Below are positions 1 to 15,900 of a DNA stretch of 64,000 nt, piece after piece. The translations under genes were made by a program, and so were the position numbers. How positions within the stretch are numbered: the first letter of the stretch is position 1; each line of letters starts with the position of its first letter. The notes beneath the pieces are model-generated. The model saw only the letters and a list, made by a program, of their open reading frames with translations. It was not told where the DNA came from and did not search any database. Source of the stretch: Krasilnikovozyma curviuscula (Eukaryota; Basidiomycota; Tremellomycetes; Cystofilobasidiales; Mrakiaceae); the NCBI GenBank assembly GCA_014825775.1, contig MVAQ01000013.1, positions 1 to 64,000 of the forward strand, read 5' to 3'.

Positions 1-1221
1 GCGTTACGTCGTTAACGAACAAAACAGCAACCGAGCTTGCCTGTGAGCTGATCACTTCTATTCCCTCCCAACCTTTCTCGATGTCACTCGAAAGCTGAGG
101 ACAGATTTTGTAAGCATTTTTCAAGATCCGTTTGGTCACTTCTGGATCTGGGATGGTATTGTAGCTGTTTCTCTCCATCGAGCCGCCGCAGATGATCTCA
201 CGCCAAATGTCGGTAGAGAGGGAGCCAGTGGGAGATGGTCTTGGGAAGATATCTGGAGAAGAAAAGGTGTGATCTTGTCAGGAACTGCGAGATGGATAAA
301 ACGACGAAAAGAGGGGGTACAAGTAGGCGTCACAACCTTGTCTTTCTTTCCTTCAAAACCAGGCTCGAAGCTAACCTGTAGGAACTGGGAATTCACGCCC
401 TTCGCTCTCACAAGAACTGTTTGGCCTGCTATTGGGAAAACCTGGGATCGGAAAGAACTCGTTAGAAATTGAGGCTATGCAAATGAGAGGAATCGACACA
501 CCTTGTCGTCTCGTACACCTCCCAGCACACGCGCTCCCAAAGCCGTAGCGTTCACTAAAATCCCGCCATGATCCAGGAGAATGTCGTCAATATGGTTAAC
601 TTATCTTCTCTCTATTTTGATGTTGTATGCCGAAAGCAAGCCAGCAAGGTATATGATGTAATCTGGAGCGGAGATGGTGAAAGTATTGTAGGTCACTCCC
701 CCAGAGCTGTTCATAGTCTTAGCAACCTCTGAAGTTATATTTCCATACTGTCCAGCCCCCAAAACAATTTTTTTTTATTTGATTTGAAACAGGAATTAGG
801 CAAAATACGCAGAACTTACACCTGGAACGAAATCCGAAAACCAGGGGGTTTTCTCATGTTTTTCTTCACGCAGGTCATACAGCGGGGTAAGCTACCAACG
901 TTGCGGTATCAGTTGAAAGCATCTCCCTCTGTCAGTGTCTTCACTCACCTGAACGATGTCTGGACGTGTCTTCGTCAACTCGAGCCAGTGGAGGAATGTC
1001 GCTCGATCCCATTCTATCTCCTCTGGCGTCTCCGCAAAGCTACACCAGTTAGCACCAGCCCAAGGCGAAGCAAACGCTGAGCTTTTGTCTCCTGGAAGGT
1101 CTCGAGCTGCCACTCTGACATTCGTGTAGCCCTCCTTTCCTAGAGTGACCGCAGTGGACAAGCCTATCACTCCAGCGCCTAGGATTGTAATGGGGATGTC
1201 TTTGTAATCAGAAGTAGACAT
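1..1221 (-). CDS. D-amino-acid oxidase, 3' end beyond the window
   Basis: This FAD enzyme oxidatively deaminates D-amino acids to 2-oxo acids, ammonia and H2O2, usually in peroxisomes. The first exon (1221 down to about 931) starts MSTSDYKDIPITILGAGVIG, which contains the GxGxxG dinucleotide-binding motif. Later exons carry DAAO hallmarks: TPWFSDFVPG (about 800-880), an ILVNATALGARVLGG block (about 530-570) matching the family's VNATGLGS motif, GQTVLVRAKG (about 390-430), and RNSYNTIPDPEVTKRI near 120-180. The frame is still open at base 1, so the C-terminus (the NVGLRP motif and any peroxisomal SKL-type signal) is missing. At least four introns interrupt the visible part. PEX6, needed for peroxisomal import, lies in the same window, but I infer no co-regulation. 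The family is clear; which D-amino acids it prefers cannot be read from the sequence. Confidence 0.9.
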
Positions 1222-2514
1222 TTCTGTTGATGATAGTTAGTCGTCGAAAAGCATAAGCTGAACAATGCTGAGGACACCAGCCACAAGCGACAAACTGAGC
1301 GAGGAATTCAGTGGAATCCAGTGGCAACTGCCCTCTACACTTCTAGATTTCTCTGTTGACGCTGTGATTCATAAATTGCAGGTAAATGGGATTAGTTTCA
1401 ATCTGTTCTCATAGATCTCAACAAAGTCTCCTTGAAACCCTTTATGTACGACATCCAATCTCTGTAGTCGCGACACGATGGGTTCTTGACGTCAAAGGTG
1501 TCGCCGCTGTTTTCGACAGCTTTCGTTTCTCTTCCACCACCTCCAAGTACGTCGAAAAAAGAATTCAAAAGCTGTCTCCCTAAACATGAACAAAGAGGAC
1601 AGAACTACTCTCGTTAAAGCTCAAGAAGGACTCATCGGTTCTCAGAAGATATAGGCGACGAATGCAGAGACTACAGAAGACTAAATTTCCTAACCGCTAC
1701 TGGTAATTCTTCTGACCACTTGGTATCTGATGAATCCAGGCTTGACCCAACGGAAAAAGCACGTCGCTGAGGGACGAAGACTGGAGATCTCACGTGTAAA
1801 TTAGCTTCGTCACACGTACTAGACCACCTGATCGCTGATATGGCTCCCCTTTTCATGGTTCACCATGGAAACCGATTTTGGGATACTACAGAGCTAACCT
1901 TGTCGGAAACCCTAGAACCACTAGTATTGGTGAGATCGGTGGTTCTGATGTGGCCTGCCACGCTATCCACATCATCCACATCATCGCGCCTGCCCTCCTC
2001 CAGCTTGAGCCCAACCTTAACGACCTCATTCGTTCAAGATCTATTTGAGGCACGTCTCTGTTTGCGAAAAGGTGTCGCGAAACCAAGGCGCCGCCTTTGG
2101 TAGATTTCGAGCCTGCTAACACTCCGATGGGAGGTTTGGATTCTGTCGGAGAGCAGATACAGGTTGAGACTACTGAGGGATGTGGTAAGGAGTCAGTGAT
2201 GAAGCTTGAGGTTGTGTTTCGTCTTGTATTTCACTTCCGGTGTTTTTCTCCATCAAAACAACGGCGCAGCGAAAAAAAGGTGCCAAGTACCGTCGACATG
2301 GCTCAAGGAGTCCCATTCCCCCTATGATAGTACCTAAACAAACGTCGGAATTTGCCTGGTCAGTTTCAAATAGAAGGAAAATCCCACTGAATAATACGCG
2401 TCGGATTCGCTGTGCTGTCCGTTTCAGTTCATATTACGACAGTCACCCGTTCAACCTGAAAGCTCATTTCAACGCATTGTCCAGCTGGTCCTAGACAATT
2501 CAACTCAAGCAGCC
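1222..2514. other. Intergenic, no supportable gene
   Basis: About 1.3 kb lies between the divergent starts of the D-amino-acid oxidase and the desaturase. It holds several short open frames of up to 87 codons on both strands. None shows a recognisable motif or can be extended convincingly by splicing, so I treat it as promoter and untranslated sequence. Confidence 0.5.
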
Positions 2515-4350
2515 ATGGGTGTCCTCTCAGTCGAAAAGACAGGTGAGAAGAGGGCCGTCTCGTCGTGCGAGCTCGCTCGTCCCACGGTGCAGCTGTGCTG
2601 AACTTTTTCGTGGTTCCTTCGTTCTGATTCTGGAATACGATAGATTATTCACTGTACGGAGGAGACGAGGAATGTCTTTCCCAACCTGCATCTCCTACCC
2701 TCTCGTCCTCAGCTCCTTCAGTTACGACCCTCGATACCGAAGTTTCGCTAGACCAACCCTCGCTGCGACAGAGGTCCAGCTCTTCCGTCTCCAACATGAC
2801 CTCTTCAGTAACGACAGCAGCGTCTTCATCCAATGCCAATAGTCTGAATGTTGCTTCAAAGACGTTGGATGGTGGTCTTGGCGTAGAGAGAACGGATTTC
2901 CTCTGGGTCCTGAACGAAGAACCGCATAGGAGCAGAAGGCTAGAGATTTTGAAGAAGTACCCGCAGGTATGTGTCTGGATCTTTCTCTAAGTCTTCTTTG
3001 CGAACCCAATGATTTGCACCAAATATCCCACCAAGGGCCTTTGCTGACCTTACCGTTTCTCTTTTTCCGTCTCACTCCTTCTGTTGGTTTCATACCGCCG
3101 CCGCTCTATCAGGTCAGGCAACTGATGGGTCACTCAGCCTGGACAGCACCTCAAGTGTTCCTGGTAACAACTTTCCAGCTCAGCTTAGCATACTATCTCA
3201 GAAACACCCACCCATTCTCCCTCAAGTTCCTCGCCATCGCCTACTTCATTGGAGGAACCGCCACCCAGAACTTGTTCTTGGCTATTCATGAGCTGTGTCA
3301 TAACTTGGGTAGTAAGAAGCTTTGGGTGAATAGAGCATTGAGTTTTACGGCCAATTTGGGGATTTCAGTGCCATACTGCATCGTGTTCAAGGTGCGCCAT
3401 TGACCTCTCGCTCCATGATACCGGCTCTTCCTCCGAACACTGACAATGACTCCTTTGCTTGCTGCTTGTACATCAAAAAGAAATACCACATTGAACACCA
3501 CAAGCACATGGGAGAAGATGGCTGGGATACCGATATCCCAAGCAAGCTCGAAGCGATGCTGCTTAACAACGTTGCTGGAAAGACATTCTTTGCGTGAGTC
3601 CACGCATCTCGTCCCATTTGGATTCTTTCTCAAATAACTACTGAAACGGTGTCCCTTCTTTTGTACAGCATCTTCCAAATTCTGTTCTACGCCTTTCGAC
3701 CAGGTTTCATCAAATCTCAGGGAAGATTCACCTCCGTTCACGCCCTCAATTTCCTCGTCGTCCTCGTCTCCGACGCTCTCCTCATTAAACTCAGCGGTAG
3801 TTGGAACCCAATTTGGTACCTGTTGATGAGCGCTTTCTTGGCTGGAAGTTTGCACCCGTTGGCTGGACACTTCATCGCGTGAGACTGCATTGACAATTCT
3901 GATGACAGCAGGATATTGGGATTTTATCGCTAACTTCCATGTTTTTGTTTTTATCTTCGAACAGTGAACACTACGCTTTCGAAGAAGGTGGTCTTCAGGA
4001 GACTTACAGCTACTACGGCTGGATGAACATGTTGACCTACAACGTAAGTTTAACCCTCTTCTGGACCCTTCTCTACCCCTGATACTAGTTTTTTTTAACG
4101 CTCGCTTCGTTTAAAACGGAAGGTTGGATACCATAACGAACATCACGACTTCCCCAACATACCCTGGACGCGTCTTCCTGCGCTCCGCAAGATGGCCCCC
4201 GAGTTTTACGACTGCTACGCATCCCACAAGTCCTGGCCGGCCGTGACGTGGAGGTTTATTACTGACCCCAAGGTTGGAATGTACTCGAGGATCAAAAGGG
4301 AGGCGAAGGAGGATCCCGTATCGGGTGAGAAGTTTGAAAAGACGGAGTAG
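2515..4350 (+). CDS. DES1: Sphingolipid delta(4)-desaturase
   Basis: This ER membrane di-iron enzyme introduces the 4,5-trans double bond into the long-chain base of ceramide, the branch leading to glucosylceramide in many fungi. The start is ATG at 2515 (MGVLSVEK), spliced into a Ser/Thr-rich leader of about 80 residues. The N-terminal DES signature follows (TDFLWVLNEEPHRSRR). All three histidine boxes are present: HELCH, HIEHH and HNEHH, in the order typical of the family, with hydrophobic membrane segments between them. The C-terminus runs through MYSRIKREAKEDP to a TAG at 4348. There are about five introns with normal borders; for example, the one at 3394 interrupts just before the second His box. 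The leader is longer and more Ser-rich than in animal DEGS1. Confident. Confidence 0.93.
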
Positions 4351-4471
4351 AAGGCTTGCTGTTCGTCTTTGGTAGGGCTTGGGCACATAGTTCATCTCAT
4401 ACTCGGACATTTCCTCGTCTTTCGTAGATAGCCACAAACAAAGAGATGTAAACCCTTTAAAGCTTAGCTAG

Positions 4472-5971
4472 TCATTGTCTCTTAGCAGCGACGAGAGTGA
4501 TCTCAACGTCGGTACCTTCAAAGCCAGCCCAAACATAATGTCATTGCTTGTTACGCATCAGGGACAATAGAGGAGTGAAAAACGAACCGAGTGGAAGGGC
4601 TGCAACTCCGATGCAAGTACGAGTTGGCATTGGCTTGTCTTTGGGGAAGCAGGAGGTGTAGGCGGCGTTGAATTCTGGAGTGAAGTCCTTGGTGTAAAAT
4701 CTATAATAAAAAAGTGAATACACTCATTCGTAAGGTCCAAGCATGAGATTACATTGAGAGAGTGGAGTGAACGTACCCGAGGTAGATCTGGCGTCAAGAG
4801 GAAAAAAGAAGGTAGAGTTAAGAATCTGGCTCCTTTGTACTCTAACAGGAGAGACAGTCTAAATTGATTGTACTTACGGTAACCTGGATAGCTGTTTATA
4901 GGGAAGCAGGAGGAGCAGCATGGGAGCAGCGGAGTTAGCGCCGCAGGCACAATTACCCACAGTGTACAGCTATGGGTACATACCATCACCGAGGTCCAAT
5001 CCCACAAGAGCAAGGTTGGCTTCGATGTTTTTCATAGCTTGGATAGCTCTGTTGTTGATAAGAAGCAAATACAGAATGCAAATAAGCCTCCGTTGAACCA
5101 GATAGGGCAATAGAATAATAAACTGCTTACCTATCACCACAGGTTCCCTCGACCAATTTACCATCCTAAGAATTTACAGAGGGAAGCCCTTCTGTCAGCA
5201 TCGCTCTAGCTCGACGACAGATGCCATCTCCCGTAGAAGAAGTAAGACGCCGTGCACAAAGGCAACAGGTTTTTCTTCGTGCTACTTACACTGCCCATGC
5301 CAATCTGTCCAGAGCAGTAGACAAGGTTACCTGTAGCCGAATAGAAAGACGTAAGAGGTCAGCTCTTGAACTCGCTTTGTACATCTCTTCTCTTGAAACT
5401 GATAGAAATGGTCACTAACCAACTTCGAGGGCAGAGGAGAGGAAAGGAGCAGAAGCTTTCCCAATTTCCTTCTTTGATACAGACATGATAGCTGATATAG
5501 ATGTTAGAGAAAGTGGGGTGGGGAGGTTGAAGTGGTTAGTAGTGTACCAGCTGGAAAAAAGGCGGAAGAGAAAGGATCGGGCAGGTTGGGGCGGCAACAT
5601 CGGTCTCGCCTCCTTGATACTCACTGGTACTGCTACAGAAGGATCTCTTAGCACCACAGATATCGGAGTTTCCTGCTTCCTTGGCTTCCTCTTTGGCTCT
5701 CAAAGCTTTCGTGCCCAATGCGTCTTTGGAAAGGACGAGAGGACTAGTTGAGAGAGATCTACAGCTGCTGACACTGAGAGATGCAGGCTGGGACAAGATT
5801 TGGGCTAGACATTTCAAAGACGAGATCTTGCGGACGGTGTGGAGAGCTAGAGAGTGGGGATATAGGGAAATGAGCAATGAATTTGGGAGCGAGAAACACG
5901 CCCATCACCGTAGGGATCTAGCTCCTATACCTCAAGGGGATCTCCAATGACTCACATCTGGCTGAAATCAT
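4472..5971 (-). CDS. MMF1: Mitochondrial RidA/Mmf1-type imine deaminase
   Basis: RidA (YjgF/YER057c/UK114) hydrolyses reactive 2-aminoacrylate-type enamines and imines released by PLP enzymes. My spliced model has ten exons and 210 codons. It starts at ATG 5971 with MISARSLHTVRKISSL, a basic, Ser-rich, acid-poor segment typical of a mitochondrial presequence. The RidA core begins near residue 85 (KASAPFLSSALEVG). It has NLVYCSGQIGMGS, the helix around QAMKNIEANLALVGLDLGD, the conserved PMPTRTCIGVAALPLG (catalytic Arg and adjacent Cys), and a C-terminal VEITLVAAKRQ. All junctions keep frame. Two internal exons are tiny: 14 nt (4878-4891) and 11 nt (4777-4787). An internal ATG at 5486 (MSVSKKEIG) lies just before the core and could give a cytosolic form. 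The family is certain; the 5' exon is inferred from splice sites. Confidence 0.88.
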
Positions 5972-6330
5972 TGTGCCCAAAAATACTTGGTCTTAGCGTC
6001 GGAGTTGAGGTCTGGTTGCGTACCAAAGAGAGTTTCGAGTCCATTCTATACCTGAAGTAGTAAGGCAGCACATACCACGTGCACGCATTTTATTGCAACC
6101 TCATCATAGCAAGAGAAAACTGAGTGCATAGTCGGTACAAGATGCAGATCTCGTTAATTAGTATAGACTGAATAGACAAGGAGTTGTGATAGTCACCACA
6201 TCGCCGGCGGAACGAGCTGCTCGGCGAAACGGCGTTGTTCCTATCTCACACAGAAAACGAAAAGTCAATCGAATATTTATCATACACGGTAAAGCTTCCA
6301 ACTGTCACTTCTTCTCTTGTCTATTATAGA
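5972..6330. other. Divergent promoter region, RidA / esterase
   Basis: About 360 bp separate the start codons of the RidA gene (-) and the carboxylesterase gene (+), so this stretch must carry both promoters. A short ATG frame at 6280-6330 on the plus strand runs in frame into the esterase start. I see no defined motif. Confidence 0.5.
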
Positions 6331-8493
6331 ATGGCGGATCTTACTTTACCAGGTTTAGGGGAAATCTCAGGTTTAGTCGATAGCTTTCCGCTTTCACTTA
6401 CCTCTTCAGCCAATTCACCATCTCCAGGCCCTCTACCCCCAGTATATAAATGGCTAGGACTGCCATATGCTACAGCCAAGCGATGGGGTCGTCCTGAGCC
6501 TCTGAAACCTTGGAAATCGACGGTAAAATGTCACGAGTTTGGCAACGCGCCATGGCAGCCTAGAAGAGGGTTCCAGGCGGTTCTGTGGGACAACAGTCCT
6601 GTTGACAGGGCAGATGTCATCAAGATGGATGAAGACTGTCTGTTCTTGAATGTGTTCAAGCCCGGTGGGAAAAATGACTACTCCAAGCTTCCCGTCATGG
6701 TCAGATTTTCTGCCTCTCGTTCCCTCTTGACTTCATCTTTCGGCATTTTCAGCTCGCTCATCAATGTCCATTTCTCACAATAGGTGTACATTTATGGTGG
6801 TGGATACAACAGCGGGAGAGCAGACGATTCTCTGTACGATCCAACGGAAATGGTTCGCAATGCTGAAGCGCAGGAGAAGCCCGCGATCGTGGTGACTCTG
6901 AACTACAGGTGCGAGATCGATCACTTTCGTATCAGTTGACTTTCTCAAATTTCATCCGCCCTTCTTCTTGTAGAATAAATATCTTCGGATTTTTAGCACA
7001 CGATGACCTCCGTTCTGTCGACCCCAAGGGCCTCAGTGGCAATTACGGAATGTACGATCAGCTCTCAGCTCTCCGGTTCATCAAGGCCAATATATCTGTA
7101 TTCGGTGGTGACCCTGACAACATCACGCTGTTCGGCGAGAGCGCTGGTGGGTGCTCAGTCGCGATGCATCTTGCGAGACGGAAGGAGAAGGGTGAGAGTG
7201 AAGGATTGTTCAAGAGAGCGATTATGCAAAGCGGTACGGCTTGTACTCTGGTGAGCAATAGCGTTGCCTTCTTCGCCATCGACAGCAAAAGGTCGTTTGC
7301 TGACTTCAATTCGTTGTCTGCCATAGCCTGTCAAAATTGTCAATGGTAATTACAACCGATACCAGCTTTTACTAGAAATGTTCAACATTACTGGATCTAC
7401 CCCCGCTGAAAGGTTGTATCAGCTGCGTAAGATTCCAGCGAAGGACCTGCTCGAATTCGATAGCAACTTCAAGCGGGATAGTGAGTTGCTCTTGGATCGA
7501 ACTTTCAAGTGGATTGCGACCTAAAAACAAATTCTTTGTTAGTTGTTTGGATACCTGAGGAAGAGGACAGTGCTGAAGGTATCTGGAGATGGCCAGCTGC
7601 TGTGTTTGAGAAAGGCGACTATGACCCCTTCGTAACTGATATCATGGTTGGTGAGTCGGAACCTTGTTTTCTCCCACAAACTAAACACCTGAATATGTAT
7701 CTATCTTCTCTGTAGGCTGGACGAAGGACGAGAAGACGGTATCTGCTCTCGGCGATAACGTGAAGGTTTATTCATTGTGTTAGCAGGCGCAACCTCCACT
7801 GACGCTTGATTACATCTTGTAGCTCTATACTCCGGAAGGTACAGAGGCGTATATTAATCTCGTTTTTGGGGCTACCAAATCTGAAGAAATCAACGAAGCA
7901 ACCAAACTGTACGATTTCTCCCGTGTGCCTTCCACCCACACCGCGACACAACACCCCGAATGCCCTGGTGTCCAGTTCTCATCCGACCACAACGCGGGAG
8001 GCCCATCAACATGGACAGCGGAGGTTCTCTCCTCAGTTCCAAACTTGACAACGGGCCGGGTGGCCAAGACGTTTGTGTACTTCTTCAACACGACGCTGGA
8101 GGGTTTCTGTGGGGATGGCAAGAGGACATTGGGAGCACACCATGTACTGGATGTGCCATTTATTATGAGAACGACGGCGTTGTGGAAGGACGGGGATGAG
8201 GCAGATTTGACAAGCCGTGTGATCTCCGGATCGTTTGTTGACTTTGCGCTAGGGAAAGGTAGGTCTTTCTAATTTTGGGTGATTTCTCACTGCGTAAATG
8301 GAAACTGAGGCTCTTTAATCTTCTATCGATAGGAATGGGTGCTTGGTCAGAATACACGAACGAGTGTCCGAAGAGGATGGAGTTTCTGACCGGAGGAGAA
8401 ACGAAAGTGACCACTGATTGGAAGGATGATCGACTTGGGTTCTGGAGTAAAATATTCACTGGATTTGAAGGTCTTCCTAATCCATACCTGTAG
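6331..8493 (+). CDS. Type-B carboxylesterase/lipase family hydrolase
   Basis: This is an alpha/beta hydrolase of the carboxylesterase type B family. It starts at ATG 6331 ([15 protein letters not shown]). Visible family motifs are EDCLFLNVF (the type-B signature 2), [11 protein letters not shown] (oxyanion-hole glycines), the nucleophile elbow FGESAGG (about 7132-7152) with the catalytic Ser, a [10 protein letters not shown] segment where the acidic triad residue normally sits, and [12 protein letters not shown] with the likely catalytic His. It ends GLPNPYL at the TAG (8491). There are about seven introns; the N-terminus has no obvious signal peptide, so a cytosolic enzyme is likely. Substrate cannot be inferred from sequence. 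The family assignment is secure. Confidence 0.88.
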
Positions 8494-8852
8494 TAGATAT
8501 GTCTATCCTGAAATCAAATCTCCTCTGACACCAGGCGAATCCTAGAGCAACTGACATTCAAAATCCTTCCAAAAGATGTCGGATAGATACAATAGCTGGG
8601 GCAGCTGTGCAGATATTTTTATCATATCTGGCATCTTTGCACCTGGATATTTATCTGAACTCAACACCATTGACCATGTTGCAAAAGTTATTAAAGGAGA
8701 GTTACGTAGCATCTCAAGCTGTCCCAGCCCGCCACTACTGCTTGTTGCTTCCCAACTGCCAACTACAAAAGCCCACGTGAATGGATCCACAGCCTCAATC
8801 ACCACCCTGAATCCCCTTTTCATATATACATTTATCTCAGTTGAATCGGAAT
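8494..8852. promoter_or_regulatory. PEX6 upstream region
   Basis: This is the 359 bp between the esterase stop and the PEX6 start. A TATA-like run (catatatac) lies at 8820-8829, about 25-30 bp before the ATG, so it may be a TATA element or simply AT-rich leader. No other gene is visible. Confidence 0.35.
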
Positions 8853-12794
<3,942 letters not shown>

Positions 12795-12968
12795 CTTTTT
12801 GTGCCATTATAATTGTTGTTACCACATCTTTTGAAGGATTGGTGCAAGAAAATAAGAACGAACTTGTAATAACACAAAATAAGGGAAGCCTGTACAAGGG
12901 GGTATCAAAAATACGAAATAAAGAGATCGGCCCGTAAAGGAAATCAGAATCAGTATGACTACAAGAAA

Positions 12969-15900
12969 CTAGCGTTTACGACTCCTTTGCGAGAGCTGAG
13001 AAGAATCCTGAGCGAATGTAGCGTCATTCTCCTTGTCCTCGTCGTTGTACTGCTGCGCTGACGAAGATCTCGTCACTGTTCGTTCAACTCTGTGAAACAG
13101 AACACCAATAACCAATCAGCTATCGTTCAATTTGCAGATTGACGTGAACAAGACTTACGTAGAAGTACCATCGACGAACTTGGCTTTGAACAAAACGTTC
13201 GCGTTGGTGAACAGACCTTCCTTCAGCGAAACGACAATGAACTGAGAACCCTTGAAACGATTTCGGAAAAGTTGACCAATGTGCTGAGTGTGGGAAAGAT
13301 CAAGAGCTGCATCGATCTCATCCAAGATATACATGGGTGCTGGTTTAAATTGGAGTAGAGACATGATGAGCGACAGCGCAATCAAAGATCTACCATAGAG
13401 GAAGAGATTGTCAGCAATGTTGTCGGTATTGATGATTGCAAGAAGTATACTCGCCTTTGACCGCCAGACAATTCCGTCAGAGACTGTTTCCAAACTGTTC
13501 CTAACCTAATCTTGACCTCCAACCCCTCAGTGATGTCTCTGCCTTCTGGCGCCTGTAGCTTGGCAAAGTTACCAGGCAAGAGCTCCGCAAAGATGGAGCC
13601 AAAGTCGCCATTGACCTTTTCCCACGTCCTAACCAGTGCATCCCGTTTGTATCGATCCAGCTCACCAATAGTCTCTTCAATCTTGGATTTATCCTTAAGG
13701 ACTTGTGACATCATCTTCTTCAGAGCTGATTCTTTCTTCTCAACACTATGAAGTACAAAACTTGTCAGAATCCTAGAACACGACCCTGCGAGCTCCAAAT
13801 TTACACACCTGTCAATCATGTTCATGACCTTAGGGTTGACTTTCTTCTTCAAGCCCTTCTGCTGGTCAGTCAGCTCGATTGCTCGTGCTCTCATGTCTTC
13901 CATCTTCATTCCCTCAAAGTCATATGGACCACCAGATTTCCCGAAGTTCCTGGAGAGGAGAAAAGTGCGTCAAACAAGGAAAAACACAAGACATAGCGTG
14001 AGGACAGATCAGACTCACTTCTTCTCTTCGATGATCCAGGAGAACTCCTTCTCCAGTGAAACGAGATGGTTTTTCTCCTTTTGATGTTTCTGTCTGATAT
14101 TGGAAAGTTCATGCTCGTAAGTGGTGATCTTCAACCCGTTATCGCTGACTTCCTTGGCTTTCGACTTGATGTCAAATTCCAAGTCCTTGAGCTCTTGATC
14201 GAATGCCTGCAGAGCTTCCTGTTCCCGCGCGAGTTTCTCTTGAGCAGCATTTCGAGCATCCTATGTTCCAGAAAGAGTAACTTTACATCAGCGTTCCAAT
14301 TCAGCGGATCATGCAGTGACAAAAGGAGCCTACAGTTGCTTCCTGCAATTTGGCTGACAGTTCTTCAAGCCCTTCTTCGCCTGCGACCAAACTAGCTTCA
14401 GCCTCTTCAATATCGGTGTCCATCTTAGCTACATCTTGCTCCAATTGATCTGTTCAAGATGGGACAGGGGGTGCTAAGGTTTTGCAGTCAAGGGGAATCC
14501 AGGGAAGAACATACCTAGTTCGAGAACAGCAGTTTGCATCTCCTTCTGTTTAGTTTTAAGTGCAGCAGATTGTTTGATGATCTCTTTCTTCTGTTTAGCG
14601 ATCGATCCTTTCAAGTCTTCCAGTTTCGAATCTTTGTTGTTCTTGAAGTCGTCAATCTCCACCTCGATTCGAATGATGTCGTCTTTAGCCTGTTTTTGTT
14701 TTGCTTGAGCACTGACGATGGATTCTTTGAAATTCTCGATGTTGTTCTTAAGAGCTTCAACCTCAGCGATGATCTTGAAAAGGTGAAACAGAGACGTCAG
14801 GGTAGGAATCTTCCGAGCGCAAGGAGAATGAAAGCGGCTTACCCTGGCAGCATTGGACCCTTGTACCTGTTCCTCCAACAGTCCGAGCTCGTGAGTCTTG
14901 ATCTCTAATAACCTCTTCGCATTCTTAAACTCTTCGATGACCTTGGCATCCTTCTTCAATCTCTCTTGAATGGCCTGGATCTTGACCTTCCACTCTTGAA
15001 TTTGCTTCTCTACACGGTTCACCTCTTGGATCTTGATCAAGTTTCCTGCGCCGTTAGGAGCAGAACCTCCGGACAGTGTACCGGATGGATCGTAAACATC
15101 ACCTCGAAGAGTGACAGCTTTGAGTCCACATTTCTTATCAGAGACGAGTTCGGCAGAGGCATCGTCGTCACAGATAACAGTGCTGCTGAAGACATTTTCC
15201 ATTGCTGGTTTGAGGTCGGCAGAGTACCTGATGAGTGAGAGGGCGGTGTGAACTTTTCCTGGAGCGAGTTTTTGAGCCATTTGAAGTTGCTTATGTTCAA
15301 GAAGAGGATCAGACACCGCTGCTTACAGAGAAGAAGACAAAATACTCACTGCAGGTGTAGCAGTTGACCCTTGGATCTTGTTCAAGGGCAAGAACGTAGT
15401 CCTGCTCTTCAGTTGACCCTTGGTCAGCAACGCACTAGATACCTTCTCATCATCAACAACGACGTTGAACAGCTTGCTACCCGCACAGATTTCCAGAGCC
15501 ATCGCATACTTGTGTGACGATTCCGGCAGGTCGATGAGTGAAGCGACTGGTCCACGGACAGAGGAGGGGTTGAAGGAACCAGGAGGGGTGGTGTAGGTGA
15601 AGTTCAAACCGGATGGAAGTCTAGATCTGAGGTGGTCAAGTTTCTGGAACGTCATTGCATTGGACAAGGAGAAGGTTAGCCTCAGAAAGTATCGAAAGGA
15701 GATCAAAATGGACTCACGTTGTTAAGCTCGTTGATCTTCACCTCAGCATTGGCTCTCTCCTCCTTGACACCAGCCTCGGATTCATCATTCCATTTCAGGT
15801 CAGCCAGCTTCTTCTCCAAGTCTTGCTTCTCCTTTTTCATCTCCTCTAGAGAGTTGACCAAGCCTTTACCTTCCATCTCCGCCTTTCTCGCCTTAGGCTC

